The notes beneath the pieces are model-generated. The model saw nothing but the letters and a program-made list of their open reading frames with translations. It ran no database searches and was not told where the DNA came from. From Strigamia acuminata (Eukaryota; Arthropoda; Chilopoda; Geophilomorpha; Linotaeniidae), in contig OX442314.1 of the NCBI GenBank assembly GCA_949358305.1, positions 43,038,581 to 43,102,580 on the forward strand: 64,000 nt of DNA, read 5' to 3'. Shown piece after piece: positions 31,116 through 41,994 of this stretch; the stretch's first letter is position 1, and each line of letters starts with the position of its first letter. The translations under genes were made by a program, and so were the position numbers.

Positions 31116-31305
31116 TATTTTTTTTGTTTGTGAAGAAAAGTGAAATTATTTGGTTTCCATGGAAATAAAACATGGAATAAAACATGTCGGATAAAAACGC
31201 TTCCTCGTAATATCGGTATCCCAACAGAATTAGATATCTTTAGATAGCAACTAAAGGGTAAGTTTCTTTCATTCGACAAACTTGAAATTCCTAAATTCCG
31301 ATAAA

Positions 31306-33660
31306 ATGAATCAAATCATTCTTCATTTCAATAAACAGAATTCTCGACAAATGACGAATTCTCATTTCGCCACGTTTAAATTACTTTTAATTTACATCAC
31401 CTGTGCTAAAACATCTGACAAGAAGCTCTTGTTGATATCTCTGGATGGATTCAGGTAACAATTATTAAAACAAAATTCCACTTTTGTCTTTTTTATTTTC
31501 CCTCGCTTTATTTCTTTCATTCAGATACGACTACTTGCGAAAATACAACACGCCAAATCTAAACAACTTCGCCAAAAATGGAGTAAGCACACCGGAAGGA
31601 ATTATTCCCGTCTTTCCAACAGATACAGCTCCCAATCACCACACATTGGTTACGGGTGAGCAGATAAAACAAAAAAGGCTTCGAGAACAATTTCTCTGCA
31701 TTTTCAGGCTTGTTTTCCGAAAGCCACGGCGTCATCGGCAACGAAATGTACGATCCCGAACTTAAGAAGACCATCAAGTACGTCATCGCACCTTCCCAAC
31801 TTGTGAATGCGGCCGAACCGATTTGGATCACGGCCGGCCGATCCGGACTCAAAACGGGCGTTTTGTCCTGGCCCGGCTCGCACGTGAGTTATCACATATT
31901 GCAAATCATACCCCCGAATTAATCAGAGGAATTTAGTTCAAATACGATGGAATGACGGCGGATTTCTACCAGCTTTATAAGAGTAAGCGGGATTTCACTG
32001 AACGTGTTGACACCGTCATCGAGTGGCTCGTGGAGAAAAACGTCAACTTTGTTGCTCTGTATTTCATGGAACCCGACTACAAGGCACACTACTTTGGTGG
32101 TCCCGATTCAAGCCACGTTGCTGAAGAGGTCGAAAAAGTGGACGGGGTTATTGGCTATTTATTAGGGCGGCTAAAAAAGGAAGAAATCTTAGACCGGGTC
32201 AATATCATCGTGACGTCCGACCATGGAATGTCACCGATCGTAGAAACCGAATCAAATACCCTCGTGCTGAACAAACACTTGGACCGTAACGACTACGACT
32301 TGATCTTGCAGGTATAAAGCGAGATGACAAAACCAATACCATATTTTGTGGACCGTAAGACGCACTAGAGACAATTTTCATAAAAAAAAATCCGTTATTT
32401 TTACAAAGAATTCTTAAATTTATTTTTTAATTATTTTCCTCAATTATTGTGGTGTATTTGCACCACAAGGAATTGTGCAGGTTTGAGCAGTTAGAATTTT
32501 CCATTGTATTGTTGTCAATATAATGTATAAGGCATCATGCAGCTTCCATGTTTACCCCTACCGTCTGTGACTGGTATGGTCGCATCCCGACCGTCTCTCC
32601 ACGATCAATGGCAAGAGCGACCCGAACGATTGGCGTGGCGACTCTCACACCCACTGGGACCTGAGCGTCCAAGACGCTGTGTTCGTCGTATGTTCTTAAG
32701 AACGTTACGACGACGCAGCCGAACTGCATTCAATCGACCTCGTGTGTCATGGCGATCCCAAGCTCGCCGTGACACGCGGTCCGATCAAGAATAGCTGCTA
32801 GGCAGCCATTACATTTGGGAAATACACCTTGAGACACCATCATACCCCTAGACAACAATAAAGTAATAGCCAAAACCTAAACTTTTGTCTTTCGTGTATT
32901 TCGTGGATTTAATCATCGTGTGTGTTGCGTCCAGCGCCTCGTGGCTCTCTCCCGACCACGTGGCGTCCGTCCGAACACTCACAATTGGACTAAAGATACT
33001 AAACTTATGGTTTGCAAAATATGGTAAATAAAATAAAAAGATTTCAATGTAGACTGGTGCAACGGGAACTGTTTTACCGAAGAAAGGGAAGGAAGAGAAA
33101 GTGTTTCTTGCTTTGAATAATAAACACGCGCACGTTAAGGTTTATCGCAAGAAGGACATTCCCGAGCGATTGCATTACCGGGATAATCGACTTGTATTGC
33201 CGGTCGTCGCAGTTGCCGAAGAGGGTTATTTGGTGTGCAGGGTAGAGTTTAAGAAATTCTATGAATGACAGCAAGGAAATGTCTTTTTGATTCTATTTTT
33301 TAGACAGGATGTATGACTAAAGATGCAATGTTTGGTAACCATGGGTACGACAATAATGTGGTCAACATGCGAGGTGTGTTTTTAGCGTCGGGGCCGGCGT
33401 TTAGAAGAAATGTGCAATTACCGGCTTTCGACAACGTGCACGTGTATTCGTTGATGTGTCATTTGCTCAATATAACAGCGAGGCCATCCAATGGAAGTCT
33501 GAGTATTTTTCTTCCGGTTTTATCAAATGGCAGTAATGGACTCGAAGTCGTTAAACGAGCGTATTCCTTCGAAGTCTTAAAGGACAATGTCGTTAAACAA
33601 GCATCTTCCATCGTGTTGACAACAGCAACAGTGTCTTTGATTTATTGGTGGAAAAGCTAG
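31306..33660 (+). CDS. ENPP-type ectonucleotide pyrophosphatase/phosphodiesterase (copy A, intact)
   Basis: Six exons: 31306-31454, 31525-31655, 31708-31883, 31937-32311, 33053-33241 and 33304-33660. All junctions are GT-AG and in phase, giving 458 residues, the size of the ENPP4/5/6 group. A hydrophobic signal (FKLLLIYITCA) precedes LLISLDGFR with the first metal-binding Asp. PTDTAPNHHTLVTG carries the nucleophilic Thr. EPDYKAHYFG and TSDHGMSP supply further metal ligands, and FGNHGYDN the last His. The end (TATVSLIYWWKS) is hydrophobic, suggesting a membrane or GPI anchor. The enzyme would hydrolyse extracellular nucleotides or phosphodiesters. Intron 4 is long owing to an LTR insertion. 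A disrupted tandem paralogue lies 1.4 kb downstream. Exact ENPP subtype not assigned. Confidence 0.9.
32450..32983 (-). mobile_element. Diverged solo LTR in ENPP-A intron 4
   Basis: The stretch is a diverged, antisense relative of the 623-bp LTR at 35656 and 45819: shared words include GGGACCTGAGCGTCCA, CCGACCTCGTGTGTCATGGC, CATACCCCTAGACA and TGTGTTGCGTCCAGCGCCTC. It ends CACTCACA. If it starts at 32450, ATTG flanks it on both sides (32446-32449, 32984-32987), a 4-bp duplication like that of the full element. Confidence 0.65.
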
Positions 33661-34326
33661 CATGTAAGAAAAAGAAATTATTATTATTTACCAGTAGGAG
33701 GTTTCCATGGACACAGTGTCGTTTTCATTTTTCGGTGGAATTAGTTGTAATTAAATGAAAACGTATAAAAATTAACGTTTATTGTAAAAAACAAATATAT
33801 GTAACCATTTAACAGTTCTAAACAGTCACAGAAGTTGGAAATAAATATAATTAAAATAAATATTGCGTTGAAAATATATATTTACACGCTATTTGTAAGT
33901 AATCACTAACATTACGCTAGAGAACTGCAAAGAACAGATAGGGTACTGTATTTAGGCATAAGATACGGAGTACCGGTATTATTTATTTGTTGATGTTATA
34001 TAAATAACCCGTGCACTGCTGTGCAGCGAAGTTTAGAGAGTCACACGGGTACAATTTCATGTGTGATTTTGATTACGTTTACACAACGTTCGGGTGTTTT
34101 GAGAACCAGGTTTTCCGTCTACCGAATCCGCATCAGAGTTTCTAAATACCCAGTTATTCTAATATATAAGCAATCAAACTATCAGATTATTCACATTGCG
34201 ATCGGTTGACAACGTTCTCTGAATAAATTCAAGAGACAATAAAAATAAAATAAACTCCGTACATTCTTTGAAACGAGAAAATATCAACAATACTTGTTAA
34301 CCAATAATATTAGCGGATAATTAAGA
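33661..34326. other. Spacer between ENPP-A and the SR-like gene
   Basis: AT-rich, includes probable 3' UTR of ENPP-A (AATAAA-like words at about 33840). Nothing else supported. Confidence 0.5.
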
Positions 34327-34935
34327 ATGGGTACGCGAGTTTACATTGGGGGATTGAATCGTGGTGTTTGCGAGCTCGATGTCGAGGAGTTTCTGAACGG
34401 ATACGGTCTGATCCGCGAAATAATTCTGAAGAAGGGATTTGGGTTCGTGCAATTTGACAACCCGCGAGATGCAGATGACGCGGTTCACGATTTGAACGGG
34501 AAGAATATGTTCGGCCGTCGAGTGACGGTGCAATTTGCGCGACGAATTCCACGCACTCATTCGAAGCGTGATCGTGAATTCGGCGGCAGAACTAGGAAAT
34601 TCTATTCCAGATACGATCCTGCCCCGCGCAGATCGAGATCGCCATTGCGAACTCGCGGCAGAAATGATTCGTCTTCGCGAAACGAATACAGATCGAGATC
34701 GCCTTTGATTTCGCGGAGATCGAGATCGCCTGTAACTTTAACCGAAGAAATCCCTAAAGCAAGTATTGTGGAGAAAATGCAAGGCGATAATGAGACCATG
34801 TTAGATGATTTCCGACTTAAACTTGAAGACTTGAAGAATGAGTGGGCGAATCACATCCAGCTTTTAGCAACGTCCATGAAAAGCAAGATGGCAGCCGCGG
34901 ATGTCCCTAGCTTGTCTGATCAGGCCAAACAATAA
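34327..34935 (+). CDS. SR-type splicing factor-like protein, one RRM, intronless
   Basis: 202 residues. An N-terminal RRM is clear: RNP2 VYIGGL near residue 5 and RNP1 KGFGFVQF near 36, followed by DADDAVHDLNGKNMFGRRV. A short Arg/Ser region follows (RRSRSPLRTRG, YRSRSPLISRRSRSP), then an acidic coiled tail (about 140-202). The RRM resembles the first RRM of SRSF4/5/6-type proteins; the second RRM of that group is absent. The absence of introns in a region where other host genes have several suggests a retrocopy that kept an open frame, though single-exon SR genes exist. The start follows an AT-rich 5' region with no competing ATG in frame. It lies between the two ENPP copies. Confidence 0.8.
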   Translation: MGTRVYIGGLNRGVCELDVEEFLNGYGLIREIILKKGFGFVQFDNPRDADDAVHDLNGKNMFGRRVTVQFARRIPRTHSKRDREFGGRTRKFYSRYDPAPRRSRSPLRTRGRNDSSSRNEYRSRSPLISRRSRSPVTLTEEIPKASIVEKMQGDNETMLDDFRLKLEDLKNEWANHIQLLATSMKSKMAAADVPSLSDQAKQ

Positions 34936-35655
34936 CATTAATTTTCTTACTGTGATTTACACAAACTTATTATTATTATTAGGTAACAATTAAAATTTTT
35001 ATTACATTATTCGAAGCCAGAAATCAAATGTCTGACAAAAAACCTTTTACTTTCAATGATGCATCCTTACGCCACCTCATTTCAATTTTCGCTACTTTTA
35101 TATTACATAACCTACGCCACGACATTACAGAACAAACTATTGCTCATATCTTTGGACGGATTCAGGTAAATTCCAAACAATATTCCAATTTTTTTTTCAA
35201 TTTATTTAATTCAGGTACGATTACTTAAAAAAATTCAACGCGCCAAACCTAAACAAGTTGGCCGAAAACGGAGTAAGCACGCCGGCAGGAATAATTCCCA
35301 TCTACCCGTCATCTACAGCTCCCAATCATCACACATTGGTTACGGGCTTGTTTGCCGAAAGCCACGGCGTCATCGACAACGAAATGTACGATCCCGAACT
35401 GAAGAAGATCATCGACTACTTCGCGCCTTCCCAACTGGTGAGTGCGGCCGAACCAATCTGGATCACGGCCGGCCAACCCGGACTCAAAACGGGCGTCTCC
35501 TTCTGGCCCGGCTCGCACGTGAGTTATTCCACACATTCAAAACTATTTCTCCGAATAAATGAATCGATTCAGTTCAAGTACAACGGGAGAACGGCGGATT
35601 TCTACGAAAAATACGAAGGTAGGCAGCCTACTAGGCAGGATTTATCGAAACGTGT

Positions 35656-36278
35656 TGTGAGTGTTCGGACGGACGCCACGTGGTCGGGGGAGAGCCACGG
35701 AGGCGCTGGACGCAACACACACGATAAAACAAACCACGAAATACACGGAGACACAATATAGTTTTAGTTATGGCTTTATTGGATGTCTAGGGGTATGATT
35801 GTAGTGTCCCATAGTGTATTTCCCAAGGCGGCGGTTCCTTCGAACCGTCCCTAATCAGACCGCGTGGCACGGCGGCCATCGGCCGCCATGACACACGAGG
35901 TCGGTAATCGGTTTTGGGCCACGCCGCCGAAGTTACGGTTAACGTCCGGCGGACGTGGCGCAACTGGACGCTCAGGTCCCGGCGGGCGATATCATCGCCA
36001 CGCCGATAGTTTGGGTTATCTCAATAGCCAGTTTCGGAGGCGGTCGCAACACGACCGTTCGCCTTGCTGGTTGATCAACAACTCTCTTGTCCCTACGGGG
36101 ACCAACCACTTCCGGAAGGGCGACTTCCGGGGCCTGATCCTGCTTGACCAAAGGCCCGCAGCTCCACCTGGTTGCGGAGGACCGCAACAGGCTGCGCGAG
36201 ATACGAGAGGCGCTGGAGCTGCGCCAAGTGCATTGCCGTTGCAGTGCAGCGACCCGTGCGCAGGGGCAGCTGGTCACA
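35656..36278 (-). repeat. 3' LTR of gypsy element II
   Basis: 623 bp. On the minus strand it starts TGTGACCAGCTGCC and ends GAACACTCACA. AATAAA (minus) at about 35779-35784 is a likely polyadenylation signal. No difference from the 5' LTR was found by eye. Confidence 0.95.
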
Positions 36279-36295
36279 TTTCCCCCCCCTGGAAA
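36279..36295 (-). promoter_or_regulatory. Polypurine tract of gypsy element II
   Basis: Minus strand TTCCAGGGGGGGGAAA directly abuts the 3' LTR start at 36278. Position and composition fit the plus-strand primer. Confidence 0.85.
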
Positions 36296-36773
36296 AAGGT
36301 AAGTACGAGGGGGTACAACGCAATCACTGAAGTGGTTGTTGAAAGTTAACACATCGCATTACTTTTCTTTTTTCAGTTTATCAGATGACCATATTTCGGA
36401 CGAGCCATCAGCTAGAACGAAGATCACCGGTAGGAATGCACTTGGGAAAATAACAACACTACAAAGGAACACATACACACTTACCCCCAGGATGGAAAAC
36501 TTGTACAATTTAAACACTATTGAAAAATAAAAATGTAAAATAACACTTGTAATTTAAAAATATATATGAATAAAAAACACTTTTTGAACTTTAAAATCTA
36601 ACATTTGTAGTTATTGAATCCATTTAACATTAAAAGGTAAGTATGCTAATTTTAACACTTTGGAATAATTAATAATAAAAAAAACTTGTTTTGACAATAA
36701 AAAAATTATTTCTGGCACTATAAAAGTCTTAACAGGCTTGGCCAAAATCTCCTTTAAAACGACGGCGAAAACT

Positions 36774-38039
36774 TCACTGCAGCGATTTCCCCGGTGTGGG
36801 TGGCGTATCGTCGGTTTTTGGCTCTTCTTCAGTTTTGTCGTCGACGAATTCTTCTGCTAGCTTCTTGCGTGACTTCTTATTCGACTTCTTTTTCACGGCG
36901 GTAGCTTTGGGCTCGGGAACGACTGGCGGTGGTGGTGGCGGTGTGTGCGACTCCTCGTTCGGTGCGCCGTCAATCTGCATCGCGGTCTCGATCGTTGCTT
37001 CGGTGGTGACTACATTGTTGTCGCAAACTGGTGGAGGATCCGCGAATCCCTGGAACACGACGTTCGTCGGGCGTTCTCCAACCATCGGCGGCATAATGAC
37101 AGCCGGCGTCGCCGCTGTATTGGCACCAAACATCGTTTGCGGTAGTTGGCAGGCCGCTGGAAAAGCGATTGCGGCCGCCGTGGCTTTGGTCGGGATCAGG
37201 TTCACAATACCTTGGATTGGTTGAGGACCGTACTGTCCCGCCCAAGCTGTTCGTAGCTCATCGGGAGTTTTTTCCGTTTGAGCTGGGATTTTCTTAACGA
37301 GTGCGCGTGGCGCATTCGATGTGATTGTGGCCGATGGCGCAGTCAATTGCTGATGAGCCGCTTTCTCGGCGTCTCTTTTTGCCATTCGGTCCCTATGGTC
37401 CGCGTGTTTTTTCGCTCTGTACCGAATTTTTGCTTCGGTATTCACGCTTCGTTCACTCAACGTGGGATTTTCGATCGCCACGAGCCGTCTCATTTCCAGC
37501 AATTTCTCCGAAATGTTTGGACGGGCGGTCGGTGGTTGGTGAGGAGCTTGGGCGACGGTACTTTGTACGGTCGCTTTTGTCTCCTCGGCAGCCTTCTTTT
37601 TAAGCACAAATGGCTTATGTGGCGGACGAAGAACCTTCTGCGACGTCGTCGCTGCGGGTTTCTTCGTAGAGATATTAGTAGAGGCAGTCGGCGGCGGTTG
37701 AGAGCGTACGCTCTTCGTTGCCGTTTTCTGTCTTTTCTTTGGGGGTTCCGTCGGTGTGGCATTCGCCACACGCGCTTGTTCCCTGTCTGCGATTTCCTTC
37801 TCGCGTTCTGCGCGCGATCGGACGCGCATCCAGTTAATATGTCGGTGGTGCAGCGGAATCGGCTGACCGGGCAGCGTCATGAACATGACAAACCATTCCT
37901 CGAGTGGTTGGTCCGCCAGAACGATTTCGTCTCCGCCGCAGTTCATGCACGGGATCCGCGATAGATTCCACAGCGTGATGTAGCCGAAGCCGTTACAGAT
38001 TGGGCACTGAACCCATTCGTTGTTTCGGTGATTTTCCAT
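36774..38039 (-). CDS. Gypsy element II extra ORF (zinc-ribbon-like, replaces env)
   Basis: 421 residues downstream of pol, separated by 221 bp. An N-terminal Cys block, CPICNGFGY near 12 and CMNCGGDE near 30, looks like a zinc ribbon. A short motif HINWMRVRSRAERE follows (about 65-78). The rest is low complexity: Pro/Thr/Lys-rich linkers, a strongly basic helix (YRAKKHADHRDRMAKRDAEK), a Pro run, and a Lys/acidic tail. There is no signal peptide, transmembrane segment or furin-like site, so it is not an envelope. Function unknown; RNA or nucleic-acid binding is an inference. A positional counterpart with a similar Cys block exists in element III. Confidence 0.75.
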   Translation of the reverse strand: MENHRNNEWVQCPICNGFGYITLWNLSRIPCMNCGGDEIVLADQPLEEWFVMFMTLPGQPIPLHHRHINWMRVRSRAEREKEIADREQARVANATPTEPPKKRQKTATKSVRSQPPPTASTNISTKKPAATTSQKVLRPPHKPFVLKKKAAEETKATVQSTVAQAPHQPPTARPNISEKLLEMRRLVAIENPTLSERSVNTEAKIRYRAKKHADHRDRMAKRDAEKAAHQQLTAPSATITSNAPRALVKKIPAQTEKTPDELRTAWAGQYGPQPIQGIVNLIPTKATAAAIAFPAACQLPQTMFGANTAATPAVIMPPMVGERPTNVVFQGFADPPPVCDNNVVTTEATIETAMQIDGAPNEESHTPPPPPPVVPEPKATAVKKKSNKKSRKKLAEEFVDDKTEEEPKTDDTPPTPGKSLQ

Positions 38040-38260
38040 CGTTTTTCCAATCTTTTCGTTTCGATTTTCCAGAGAAGTTCCACACGACTGGTCAGTGGCG
38101 ATCGCAGCGAATAAGTGATTTGGACAACGAATGGTGGTGGCTAAGTATAGAACCGGAAGACGTTTCGCGAACGTTTAATTGGCGTATGGACCGCAGATGT
38201 TTTGTAAACAGTCTGTGATTGGTCCAAATGGGTCTCCCGATTTGAAGTGTCACCTAGCGG

Positions 38261-41200
38261 TCAATCCCGATATCGGATCGGTAAAACGTGATTTCTCGAA
38301 GGTCTATTTGAGTCCGAATTTGGTTTTGGTCGAGCCGTCGTGGGTTTTTGTGAATCCACTTGTGGCAACAGCAAGGGTTTTATTCTTTTTGGTTTCCCAA
38401 AAGGTTTTACTGGTGTTGGCAACTTAGTTGCGATACCAGATTCCGTTGGTTGCACTGGAGTTGGCAATATCGTTGCTGTTCCAGTGTCCACAGGTTGGTT
38501 TTCAAGAACTTCTTCATCTTCCTTATCTAAAATGGGCCATTCAGCCTTTTCTTCTGAGGGGATGAATCTCCTGAGTTTTACAATGTTGTGTGTACCCCTC
38601 GCTTGCAAAGTTATTGGTTTCGCAAGGGCATACGCATTGTTGTTAAAGACTTTAGTTATTACATAAGGTCCTTCAAAGCGATCCTCAAGGGACGCAGCAT
38701 ATCGATTAGCAGCATTGGACAATGGGTGGGTCTTTAGTAGAACCAAGTCTCCAATTTCGAACTTATCGTCGCTGCGGTGTTGATCGTAGTAAGTTTTCTG
38801 TTTTGCTTGGGCCAGACTCTTATTTTTAAGAGCTGCAGCAATCAGAGTACGGTGTCTAGCGACTAGCATTCTGACAGCGTCGTAGGGCCTATTTGGGTCG
38901 AATGGGGTGTCATAAGACACATCTCGATTATCCCAAAATGGTCGTAATTCCCTGCCATACGTCAGCATTGCTGGTGTAAAACCGGTAGACACATTTGGGG
39001 CAGAGTGCAAAGCAAAATTTATCTGGTCAATGCATCTGTCCCAGTGATCGTGCTCAAATGTAAAAATTCGAAGCATAATCTTGATATTCCTGTTTACGCG
39101 TTCAGTCAGGTTAGTCTGGGGATGGTAAGGCGTTGCTTTAATTGGTACAACCCCTGCATCGTCACAGAGAGTCTGAAACACGTCAGAAATGAATTGGGGG
39201 CCATTATCGCTCAACATGAAACGAGGGCACCCATGACAGCTGAAAAATCGTTTTAAAATTGGTGCAATTGCAGTCATTTTAGCGGATCTCAGCGGTGTAG
39301 CTTCCATCCAGCCGGTGGCATAATCCACCACAACTAGAATGAAGCGATTTCTGTTCGAGGTTCTAGGTAATGGACCTATTAGATCGATTCCTATCTTCTC
39401 AAAACGACCAATTTTTGGAGAAGTTGGGACCATCAATCCCTTTGGTTTTCTCTGAATCGGTTTGCAGCGTTGGCAGCGATTGCAGCTTGCTACATGAAGT
39501 TTTACTTCTTTTTGCATGCCAGGCCAGAAATAAACTCTTTTCAATCGCTCTAGAGTTACTTCAACTCCTCCGTGACCAGCCATCGGATGGTCGTGAATTA
39601 GTTGAAGTGCTGCGAGTTGCAGAGATGGTGGAATAAAGATTTTAAATCCAATTCCCAAATCCTCTTCCTCCACAAAGAAATCAGTTTTAAAAGGTGCATA
39701 AATAATAAGCATTCCTTTTCTAGTGAGTGTGCAGTCGTACTGCCTTTCTTCCAAGAACTTAGGAAGTTCTGGTCGAGGTTGTCCATCATCCAATTCCAAC
39801 CATTCGATTAGTTTTGAAAGATGTTTATCTGCACGCTGCTGTAATATAATGTTCTCGAAAGACATCGGGTAATCGGTCTCATTGGTGAGATATGCCAGAG
39901 CAACAGGCTCTATAATCTCAGTTAGAGTTGCTTTCCCTTCTAATGGATTGCCATTATCAAGAGAGACTCTGGATAAGGCATCTGCGACTTGATTGTCGGT
40001 GCCTTTCCGGTACTTGATGGTGAAATTTTCATTCTGCAATTTCATTGCCCACCTAGCCAGTCTTCCAGCTGGATTTTCCATTGTCATGAGAAATCTCAGA
40101 GCATGATGGTCAGTCTCAACTTGGTACTCAGAATATTCAATGTATGGCTTGAACTTATCAACCGCCCAAACCACAGCTAAACATTCCAAATCGGTGGTGC
40201 TGTAGTTGTTTTCCGCGCCTTGCAGAGTTCTGCTGGCGTACGCAACTGGTCTTAAAGCACCATGGTCATCAATTTGCATGAGGACAGCTCCGAGCCCGCC
40301 GCCACTAGCATCTGTATGGATGGTGAAGTTGCGTGCGAAATCAGGCAGAGGCAGCATAATTCCTTTTGCAAGTTGATTTTTCAAATATTCGAAGGCAACA
40401 TTGCATTCTTCAGACCATTCCCATTTTGTATCTTTCTTTAGAAGGGCAAAGAATGGTTTTTGAGTAATACTCAATTTTGGAATTAGAGCAGCATAGAAAC
40501 CCACCATTCCAATAAAACGCTGAAGTTGTTTTATACTGGAAGGGGTTGGATAATTTAAAATTGCTTCCACTTTGTCGTTGTTTGGGCTGTAACTCCCATT
40601 TGACATCGTGAAACCAAGAAAACTTAGTTCTTCTGGGCAAATAAATGACTTTGACGGACTCGCTGTCAATTTATTTTTGTCTAATTTTGACAATATGTCA
40701 TCTAAATGCTGAAGGTGTTCTTCAAATGAGTCGCTAAAGATGATAATATCATCGAGGTAAGCGAGTGCCCACTTGTGTTGTGCAGTTCCAAGAACTTGAT
40801 CCATCATTCTCTGAAACGCACTGGGTGCATTGCACAGTCCGAAAGGCATACGAGTAAACTGGTATGTTCCATCAGAAGTAGAAAAAGCAGTTTTCTTCTT
40901 GTCACTTGGTTTAAGTTTTATTTGGTAATAACCTTTAGTTAAATCCAAAGTAGAAAAGAACTTTTTTCCACCTAAACAGGCCAAAATCATAGAAATTGAG
41001 GGCATCTGATAGACGTCCTTAATTGTGATTTTATTTAGCCAGCGAAAGTCAATACAGAGGCGGTACCCTCCGTCTTTCTTTGCAACAATCACGGGGGGAT
41101 TTTTATAACTCCCCTCGCAAGGTTCGGCCCAACCATCTCTCAGCAATGCAGCAACCAATTCGCGATAAATCTCAGCTTTCTTGGGATTCATTGGTCGGTC

Positions 41201-41971
41201 TTTGCATCGAAATGAAGGCGCATCTCCAGTCGGAATTGGATGTTCCAACGTGGGGTGGCAGCCAGCTTTGTCACTAAACACATGTCTGTATTTTTCTACA
41301 AGAGTTAAGATTTGAGATCTCTGCCTTGGTGACAAATTGCTTTTTGCTAACAGTCTCTGGCTCAAATCAGCCGTGGAGACAGAAGGTGACTTTGATTCTG
41401 CAACCAAAGCATCCCATCGATCCATTATTGCATTTCCAAGTTCTTCAGGCGATGGTGGGTCGTCGAAAGGAAATGTGTCATGTGGAAAATCAAGAAAGAA
41501 ATATTCTCGATCTGTTAGATTGAGAACAATCCTATTTTCGATAATCCAAGAGCAACCTAATAATATAAATTTGGAAGCTGATGGAAGAACAGTAAATGTC
41601 ACAGGGATTTCGCCACCCCGCCACTTGAGTGACAGCGTGATTGTCCCGATTGGACGTGTTGGCCTATCGCCAGTGTATACAACTCGATTTTCTAAAAATG
41701 GAGTCATAAAGTGCAAGAGGTTTAGCTTTTTAAGCATTCCCCCGCTGATGTACCTGTGGGTTGCCCCAGAATCCATCAGAGCGGTGACCTTTAAACCGTT
41801 TAGTGTTGCTTTGAAGTAAGGCAGGGGAGTAATACTCTTTCCTGTCTTTAAAGCAACGTTTACATGGTCGATTTCAGGTTCTGTGGAAAAAACCACGCGA
41901 GGATCTGGCTCTGTGGATGAAATGTCATCAAATAGAGCATCCTCCATGTCCTCTTCCATTGGAATCAACAC
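38261..41971 (-). CDS. Pol polyprotein of gypsy element II
   Basis: 1,236 residues. Protease MDSGAT near 67; reverse transcriptase with GYRLCIDFRWLNK, MPFGLCNAPSAFQR and YLDD near 403; RNase H from TDASGGGLGAVL; integrase HHCC from about 795 (HDHPMAGHGG ... CNRCQRC); catalytic Asp near 860 (GIDLIG), Asp near 920 (SDNGPQF) and Glu near 957 (NLTERVNR). The C-terminus has a GPY/F-like module (EGPYVITKVFNNNAY). All catalytic residues are present. The ATG is 23 bp beyond the gag stop, so expression needs reinitiation, readthrough or frameshifting. Confidence 0.95.
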   Translation of the reverse strand: MLIPMEEDMEDALFDDISSTEPDPRVVFSTEPEIDHVNVALKTGKSITPLPYFKATLNGLKVTALMDSGATHRYISGGMLKKLNLLHFMTPFLENRVVYTGDRPTRPIGTITLSLKWRGGEIPVTFTVLPSASKFILLGCSWIIENRIVLNLTDREYFFLDFPHDTFPFDDPPSPEELGNAIMDRWDALVAESKSPSVSTADLSQRLLAKSNLSPRQRSQILTLVEKYRHVFSDKAGCHPTLEHPIPTGDAPSFRCKDRPMNPKKAEIYRELVAALLRDGWAEPCEGSYKNPPVIVAKKDGGYRLCIDFRWLNKITIKDVYQMPSISMILACLGGKKFFSTLDLTKGYYQIKLKPSDKKKTAFSTSDGTYQFTRMPFGLCNAPSAFQRMMDQVLGTAQHKWALAYLDDIIIFSDSFEEHLQHLDDILSKLDKNKLTASPSKSFICPEELSFLGFTMSNGSYSPNNDKVEAILNYPTPSSIKQLQRFIGMVGFYAALIPKLSITQKPFFALLKKDTKWEWSEECNVAFEYLKNQLAKGIMLPLPDFARNFTIHTDASGGGLGAVLMQIDDHGALRPVAYASRTLQGAENNYSTTDLECLAVVWAVDKFKPYIEYSEYQVETDHHALRFLMTMENPAGRLARWAMKLQNENFTIKYRKGTDNQVADALSRVSLDNGNPLEGKATLTEIIEPVALAYLTNETDYPMSFENIILQQRADKHLSKLIEWLELDDGQPRPELPKFLEERQYDCTLTRKGMLIIYAPFKTDFFVEEEDLGIGFKIFIPPSLQLAALQLIHDHPMAGHGGVEVTLERLKRVYFWPGMQKEVKLHVASCNRCQRCKPIQRKPKGLMVPTSPKIGRFEKIGIDLIGPLPRTSNRNRFILVVVDYATGWMEATPLRSAKMTAIAPILKRFFSCHGCPRFMLSDNGPQFISDVFQTLCDDAGVVPIKATPYHPQTNLTERVNRNIKIMLRIFTFEHDHWDRCIDQINFALHSAPNVSTGFTPAMLTYGRELRPFWDNRDVSYDTPFDPNRPYDAVRMLVARHRTLIAAALKNKSLAQAKQKTYYDQHRSDDKFEIGDLVLLKTHPLSNAANRYAASLEDRFEGPYVITKVFNNNAYALAKPITLQARGTHNIVKLRRFIPSEEKAEWPILDKEDEEVLENQPVDTGTATILPTPVQPTESGIATKLPTPVKPFGKPKRIKPLLLPQVDSQKPTTARPKPNSDSNRPSRNHVLPIRYRD

Positions 41972-41994
41972 AATAGTGAGAGCGCAGTCGTCAG

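Noticed and set aside
35864-36349. 161-codon plus-strand frame in the LTR (and its twin at 46027-46752)
   Set aside because: It lies antisense in the LTR of element II, is identical in both copies and has no recognisable domain. The second copy runs by chance in frame into the ENPP exon.
36774-38039. Envelope gene of an errantivirus
   Set aside because: No signal peptide, transmembrane helix, furin-like site or conserved envelope Cys pattern; the protein is basic, Pro-rich and has a zinc-ribbon-like block.
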